A stretch of 10,018 nt of DNA from an uncultured Bacilli bacterium (GTDB lineage Bacteria; Bacillota_I; Bacilli_A; RF39; UBA660), in contig CALVPL010000007.1 in the NCBI GenBank assembly GCA_944351315.1, forward strand, positions 1 to 10,018, written 5' to 3'. This document shows, one piece after another, positions 5,546-10,018 of this stretch. Under the pieces are notes generated by a model that was not told the DNA's origin, made no database searches, and was given only the letters and a program-made list of their open reading frames with translations. Position 1 is the stretch's first letter. The number at the start of each line of letters is the position of its first letter. A program made the translations under genes and the position numbers.

Positions 5546-8500
5546 ATGGATAAGAAAAAAGCTATTGTAATAGCAGTAGTATTATTTCTGTTAATAGGAT
5601 TAGGTACTTTCGTATTTGCCAATCCTAGTGGTGAACGTCTAGACGGGGATAGTACGGATAATGTTACTGAATCAGAAGGTAACAATGAAGTAGACGACGG
5701 TAGTACGGATGGAAAGGAGGATAATGAAGAAGAAAACACCGATGAACAAACCGATGATAACGAATCTGATGATGATACCATTTCAGTAATCAATGATGGA
5801 TCTGATAATTCTGGTAATGGAAATACTGGAAATGGTGGAAATGCTGGATCTAATAACAACAACAATCAAGGTGGATCTGGATCAACTGAAGACGATAATT
5901 CAGCATATTTAGCTGCTTTAGCTGCTTTAGAAAAAGCTGAAAAATCTTTTTTACAATCTGATTTAGATTATGCCAATAGTTTGATTGATGCATTAGAAAA
6001 TAATAACAATAAAGCAGATTTGTCAAATAGAGCAGATATAGTTCAAAATGTTATTGATGTAGAAACTTTAGTAAAAAATTTACAGACAAAAGTAAATGAA
6101 GCTGAGAACATTAATAATATGAATGATGCGAGAAATTATCGCAACAATGAAGAAATCATTAATAAAGTAACCGAACTTGCAAATAGTACAAAAAAAGATG
6201 AACTTACTTCCATTTTAAATGATTTAAACAAGATTTTAGACGATATGACAGCACCTGGAATTCATGGTATTGATAATGGTGTTGTTACAGCAACTGATGT
6301 TTCTTTAACTGTAGATGAAAGTGATGTTAAAGTTTATATTAATGGTGAAGAAAAATCTTTAAGTGATTTGAATTTCACAGAAGAAGGCGATTATACAGTT
6401 AAAGTGGTAGATAAAGCCTTTAACGAAACAACGATTCAATTTGCAATTGATAAGACGGCTCCTAATGGTTATGATGTTGGTATCTTAAATGTTACACATT
6501 ATAGAGAAGAAAATCCTAATTTAGGTTATGCTAAAGTTGATGATGAAATAAGAGTGATTGTTCATTTTAAAGAACAACTAGCAACTTTACCGACATTAAG
6601 TATTAATGGTGTTTCATTAGAAAATGAATTCTTCTATGCTGAAGACAGTTCTAATGTTACTAAGAACGATTATGTTTATATGGTTGATGTTAAATTAGAC
6701 GCTGAATTTATTCAAAAAGTTTCTTTAGTAGATGGTGATATTAAATTTACTATTAGTGGTTATGCTGATGCTGTGGGCAATGTTGGGGTAGAACTTACTA
6801 ATGACGATATTTTAGAAGATGCGAAGTATAACAATGTTGAATTTGATACAATTGCGGCTACTATGGATTATTCTACTTTGTATTTTGAAGAAACTGGTAA
6901 AGTGGCTTATGATGTTAATGGCTACAAAACTTATTATATGAAGAATGGTGATAGCGTTGTCTTTAGAATTGCTTTCCATGAAGAATTAAATGATGTGCCT
7001 ACTGTTACTATTGGTGGTCAAAATGTTGAGATGACTAGTAAAGGTTTATTCCAAAATAACGATGGCGAAGACATTTATGTTTATGAAGGAACGTTTAAAA
7101 TAGCTGAAGATGAAGCTACAATGACGGAAGGTATGTTAGAAATTAAATTATCTAATGTTGCTGATTTAGCGGGTAATGTGGCAACTGATGAAGCTGTTTT
7201 AAATCAAACACTAACAAGCAATAATAGAGTAATGGTATATGATAGGACACCAATTAAAAATACTCATTTCTATTTTATTAGTACTCACGAAGAAAATCGT
7301 AATGTAGTTGGCGATGGTCAATATATAATTGTTGAAGCTGCCTTTGATGAAGAATTTACTAGTGTTCCTAGATTAAAAATTGGTGAAGGTCAATATATTG
7401 ATTTAGATGATTGTCATTGGACAACTGATTGGACTACAAACAAATTTGTTTGTCGAAACAGTTCTGTTCGTCTAGATAATTCATTAGCTAAATTAGAAAA
7501 TGGTCAAGTTATTCCAGTTGAAATTACTAATATAGTTGATAGAGCTGGAAATGAAACCGTTTTAACAAATAATGATGTTACTTTTAATGATACATACAAA
7601 GAACTAGTATTTGATAGTAGAGCACCAGAAATGTTTAGCTTAGGTATTACTGGTTTTCTAGCTGAAAATGATGATGCTCACTATATTACCTATGGTAAAG
7701 GATTTAGAGTATTACTTTATGTAGATGAAGAATTAGCAACATATCCAAAATTAAAATTTGAAGGAAATGATAAAGAATATGTAGTTAATCCTGCGGATGA
7801 TAATGATCCTTCTATTAATCGTTATTCATATTTTCTAGATGTTCCAGCTAGTGATGTTACTAAAGAAAACTTTAAAGAAGACGAAGTTAAATTTAAAATT
7901 TATGGATATAAAGATTTAGCTGGAAATGAAGGTGAATCATTAACAAATGATGACATTAATAGCGATATTTACGATAAAGTGATTATTGATAGTACCGCTC
8001 CTGATGCTGCATATTTATCTTATCGTGTCGATGGGGATGCTGCTGATGGCGTAGAAACTTATTATGCAACAAATGGTGATAAATTATATATTTCTACTGC
8101 TGTTAATGAAGAATTAGGAGCAAATCCAATTGCCACATTCACTGATAGCGAAGGAAAACAATTTACTAGTGAATTAGAATTTACTTTTATAAATAATATC
8201 GGTCAATATATTTATACATCTTATGTAGAAATTAATCCTGATTTAGATGTAGCTGACGGCGTTTTAAAAGTGGATGTTACGAATTTTAAAGATAAAGCTG
8301 GTAATAAATCAGAGGAAACATTTACTTCTTCGAAGGTAGTAATTGATCGTACTTTTGTTAAAGAAGTTCATTTATATGCTTTAAATCGTGATAAAGAAAA
8401 CCATAAATTAATTCGTGATAATGAAAATTTATATTTAGAGTTAGTTTTTGATGAAGAAATTGTAACAAATCCAATTGTTAAGGTTGGAGATGGAAGTGAA

Positions 8501-9862
8501 GTTAGTATGGCTTGTTCTTGGCGTGATGAATCACAAGGATGGCCTGCTAGATTGTATAAATGCGATGCTACAATTACGATCGATGGTAAAAGCATGAATC
8601 TAACAACTAATCAAAATATTCCAATAACAATTAAAAATATTAAAGATGCGGCTGGAAACGAAACTGTTTTAACAGAAGCAAATTTAACAAATAATGATAT
8701 TAAAGGTTATGGACAGGTGGTTTACGATATGACACCTCCTGTTCATGCCACTTTAGGTATTACTGGCTATGAAAATGAAAACTATGATACTCATTACATA
8801 ACTTACGGCAAAGGTTTTCGCGTAGCACTTTATTTTAATGAAGAATTATCTGAAGTTCCAAAAGTAAAATTTGATAATTTTGATAAAGAATATACAGCTG
8901 TAGTAGGTGAAGATACAGATGCAAGTAAAAATATTTACTCATATATCATTGATATTCCGGCTGGTGATGTAAATGCGGAAAATTTTTCTGAAGGTGAAAT
9001 AAAATTCCAAGTATATGGTTATAAAGATCTAGCTGGTAATGAAGGTGAAGTTTTAGATAATAAAGATATTAAGCATCCGACTCAAACAAAAGTAGTAATT
9101 GATAAAACTGCTTCTGCAGATAGATGGGTATATATTTTAAATTGGAATGATTCAAGTTATAGAACTTCTATAAGTGATGGGGAAACTTTATTGGTAGAAG
9201 CTACTTTTAATGAACCTTTACAAACAATGCCTACTTTAGAAATAGGTAATAGTAAATTTGTATTTACCGATGAAGAAAAACTTGGGGTAGAAGATCACTA
9301 TGCTTATCGTGTTAAAGTTAATATTAATTCTTCGTTAGGATTAGAAGAAGGTAAAGAAATTCCATTTAAAATTACTAATATTGTTGATTTAGCTGGCAAC
9401 AAAGCGGAATCTTTAGATAATAATGATGTTGTTCATCATAAAGATAAAGGTTATGGCCAAGTTGTTTATGAAAATCCGATTGTAAGTTTAACTTTCCATA
9501 ATGCAACACATTATAAAGAAAATGAAGATTTAGGAAGTAATGTTTCTGTAACGGAAGCAAGTTATGGTGATACATTACGAGTATTTGTAAGAACTAGTCA
9601 AGATTTTGATTTAGTGTATAAACCTATTATTAATATAAATGGTTTTACTAAAGAACTTAATCTATCTAATATGTATAATGATGGTACTAAAGATTATGGG
9701 GCTGATATTAAAATCACGGATGAAATGAATTTGACTTTAGGTGAAGAAATTCCTTTTACAATTGAAAATATTTTATTAGAAAATGGCAATGCTCTTCCAA
9801 ACTTAACTAATGAAGACATTACGTCTAATACTTTAAGCGGTGTTGTTTTAGTAGAAGAATAA
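5546..9862 (+). CDS. large exported multidomain Ig-like repeat surface protein (1438 aa)
   Basis: Domain order: basic start and hydrophobic signal sequence (1-25, possible cleavage after VFA25); disordered acidic then Gly/Asn-rich linker (27-118); helical bundle stalk (about 119-233) with two copies of the surface-protein pattern AxxxAExxxxxxDLxxAxxLI...LxxR; a 70-residue Ig-like domain starting TAPGIHGIDNG (about 234-303) and ending in the IDKTAP junction; then nine domains of about 120-130 residues (304-1434), most with a DxAGN turn near the end. No lipobox Cys, LPxTG motif, C-terminal membrane helix or SLH domain is visible, so the signal sequence may stay as the anchor or the protein may be secreted. 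No catalytic domain is recognised; adhesion or a stalk role is likely by analogy with other Ig-like arrays. ATG 5546 has TGGAGG 7 nt upstream. The upstream neighbour encodes a signal peptidase. Confidence 0.9.
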   Translation: MDKKKAIVIAVVLFLLIGLGTFVFANPSGERLDGDSTDNVTESEGNNEVDDGSTDGKEDNEEENTDEQTDDNESDDDTISVINDGSDNSGNGNTGNGGNAGSNNNNNQGGSGSTEDDNSAYLAALAALEKAEKSFLQSDLDYANSLIDALENNNNKADLSNRADIVQNVIDVETLVKNLQTKVNEAENINNMNDARNYRNNEEIINKVTELANSTKKDELTSILNDLNKILDDMTAPGIHGIDNGVVTATDVSLTVDESDVKVYINGEEKSLSDLNFTEEGDYTVKVVDKAFNETTIQFAIDKTAPNGYDVGILNVTHYREENPNLGYAKVDDEIRVIVHFKEQLATLPTLSINGVSLENEFFYAEDSSNVTKNDYVYMVDVKLDAEFIQKVSLVDGDIKFTISGYADAVGNVGVELTNDDILEDAKYNNVEFDTIAATMDYSTLYFEETGKVAYDVNGYKTYYMKNGDSVVFRIAFHEELNDVPTVTIGGQNVEMTSKGLFQNNDGEDIYVYEGTFKIAEDEATMTEGMLEIKLSNVADLAGNVATDEAVLNQTLTSNNRVMVYDRTPIKNTHFYFISTHEENRNVVGDGQYIIVEAAFDEEFTSVPRLKIGEGQYIDLDDCHWTTDWTTNKFVCRNSSVRLDNSLAKLENGQVIPVEITNIVDRAGNETVLTNNDVTFNDTYKELVFDSRAPEMFSLGITGFLAENDDAHYITYGKGFRVLLYVDEELATYPKLKFEGNDKEYVVNPADDNDPSINRYSYFLDVPASDVTKENFKEDEVKFKIYGYKDLAGNEGESLTNDDINSDIYDKVIIDSTAPDAAYLSYRVDGDAADGVETYYATNGDKLYISTAVNEELGANPIATFTDSEGKQFTSELEFTFINNIGQYIYTSYVEINPDLDVADGVLKVDVTNFKDKAGNKSEETFTSSKVVIDRTFVKEVHLYALNRDKENHKLIRDNENLYLELVFDEEIVTNPIVKVGDGSEVSMACSWRDESQGWPARLYKCDATITIDGKSMNLTTNQNIPITIKNIKDAAGNETVLTEANLTNNDIKGYGQVVYDMTPPVHATLGITGYENENYDTHYITYGKGFRVALYFNEELSEVPKVKFDNFDKEYTAVVGEDTDASKNIYSYIIDIPAGDVNAENFSEGEIKFQVYGYKDLAGNEGEVLDNKDIKHPTQTKVVIDKTASADRWVYILNWNDSSYRTSISDGETLLVEATFNEPLQTMPTLEIGNSKFVFTDEEKLGVEDHYAYRVKVNINSSLGLEEGKEIPFKITNIVDLAGNKAESLDNNDVVHHKDKGYGQVVYENPIVSLTFHNATHYKENEDLGSNVSVTEASYGDTLRVFVRTSQDFDLVYKPIININGFTKELNLSNMYNDGTKDYGADIKITDEMNLTLGEEIPFTIENILLENGNALPNLTNEDITSNTLSGVVLVEE
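6455..9859 (+). repeat. array of nine ~125-residue Ig-like domains with A-B-C higher-order order
   Basis: Approximate domain spans in bases: 6455-6850 (A1), 6851-7243 (B1), 7244-7615 (C1), 7616-7993 (A2), 7994-8350 (B2), 8351-8731 (C2), 8732-9106 (A3), 9107-9469 (C3), 9470-9859 (hybrid or decayed). The last N of the conserved turn falls at residues 412, 544, 669, 794, 920, 1038, 1165, 1285 and 1415, a spacing of 118-132. A-type domains share a GY(A/K)D..GN ending; B-type share TYY..NGD; C-type share IP..I.NI.D.AGN. Boundaries are read by eye from D.T.P junctions. Confidence 0.75.
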
Positions 9863-9870
9863 TTAAAATA

Positions 9871-9907
9871 AAAAATGTCAAAAAGTTTACAATTTGACAT
9901 TTTTTTT
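9871..9907 (+). terminator. intrinsic terminator of the Ig-like protein gene
   Basis: A perfect 12-bp stem (9871-9882 with 9893-9904; core TGTCAAA/TTTGACA), 10-nt loop and T-run to 9907. The A-run on the left arm makes it potentially bidirectional, but no minus-strand gene is seen converging on it. Confidence 0.85.
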
Positions 9908-9909
9908 AT

Positions 9910-9936
9910 TTGTCTAGATTTTATTTATGCTAAACT
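9910..9936 (+). promoter_or_regulatory. promoter of the gene entering the right edge
   Basis: An extended -10 (TGC then TAAACT at 9931-9936) has a weak -35 candidate TTGTCT (9910-9915) at a short 15-bp spacing. The predicted start near 9943 coincides with the AGGTGAT ribosome-binding site, as in the other short-leader genes here. Confidence 0.45.
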
Positions 9937-9953
9937 ATATGTAGGTGATAGAA

Positions 9954-10018
9954 GTGGCATATATTAAATTTAAAGAATTATCTAAATATTTTGATTTTAA
10001 AGAGGAGATTTCTCCATC
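9954..10018 (+). CDS. 5' fragment of an unidentified gene (GTG start, 21 codons visible)
   Basis: GTG at 9954 follows AGGTGAT (9943-9949) and opens a frame that runs to the right edge, beginning MAYIKFKELSKYFDFK. The residues are mixed basic, acidic and aromatic, with no signal peptide or membrane segment in the visible part. Promoter, ribosome-binding site and open frame agree that this is a real start, but 21 codons are too few to name a family. Confidence 0.6.
   Translation, partial: MAYIKFKELSKYFDFKEEISP

Noticed and set aside
5539..5865. Minus-strand Ser/Leu/Pro-rich open frame
   Set aside because: It is antisense to the acidic Asp/Glu/Asn/Gly-rich linker; biased codons there remove stops on the other strand. 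No promoter or ribosome-binding site.
9694..9900. Minus-strand open frame at the end of the surface protein gene
   Set aside because: Mostly antisense to conserved coding sequence and starts within the terminator hairpin; no convincing ribosome-binding site.
1..10018. tRNA, rRNA, riboswitch, insertion sequence or attachment site
   Set aside because: Intergenic gaps are all under about 130 bp and are accounted for by terminators, promoters and short leaders; no transposase, clover-leaf or long structured leader was seen by eye.

Overview
The window is AT-rich (roughly one third G+C by eye) and densely coded, with every gene on the + strand. Purine-rich Shine-Dalgarno sites, TATAAT-type promoters, T-tailed hairpin terminators, six TAA stops out of six and the standard code (no in-frame TGA) fit a low-GC Firmicute. 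A Bacilli relative from the Erysipelotrichales/RF39-like gut lineages is my inference from composition and protein style, not a proven placement.

Layout. (1) 1-890: the 3' part of a gene for a repetitive, probably alpha-helical protein made of 31-residue units; its start lies outside the window. (2) 966-4813: a three-gene operon encoding a FucO-type iron-dependent alcohol dehydrogenase (lactaldehyde reductase), a stand-alone FIST-domain protein and an NAD(P)-dependent aldehyde dehydrogenase. It is closed by a strong intrinsic terminator. (3) 4837-5453: a monocistronic type I signal peptidase with its own promoter and terminator. (4) 5497-9907: a 1438-residue exported protein with a signal sequence, an acidic/Gly-Asn linker, a helical stalk and about ten Ig-like domains, again with its own promoter and terminator. 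(5) 9909-10018: promoter and first 21 codons of a further gene cut by the window edge.

How the genes may work together. The reductase and the dehydrogenase could consume the same aldehyde, most simply lactaldehyde from deoxy-sugar breakdown or methylglyoxal detoxification. One would reduce it to 1,2-propanediol while the other oxidises it to lactate, balancing NAD. The FIST protein between them is the unexpected member and may sense or bind a related small metabolite. The signal peptidase and the large surface protein form a second, export-related pair, although they are separately transcribed.

Most noteworthy points: the FIST gene embedded in an aldehyde-redox operon; the A-B-C higher-order repeat in the Ig-like array, with cysteine pairs confined to two C-type domains; the 31-residue repeat protein whose variation is concentrated at a few positions per unit; and a recurrent promoter layout (extended -10, very short leader) that also corrects two start codons.
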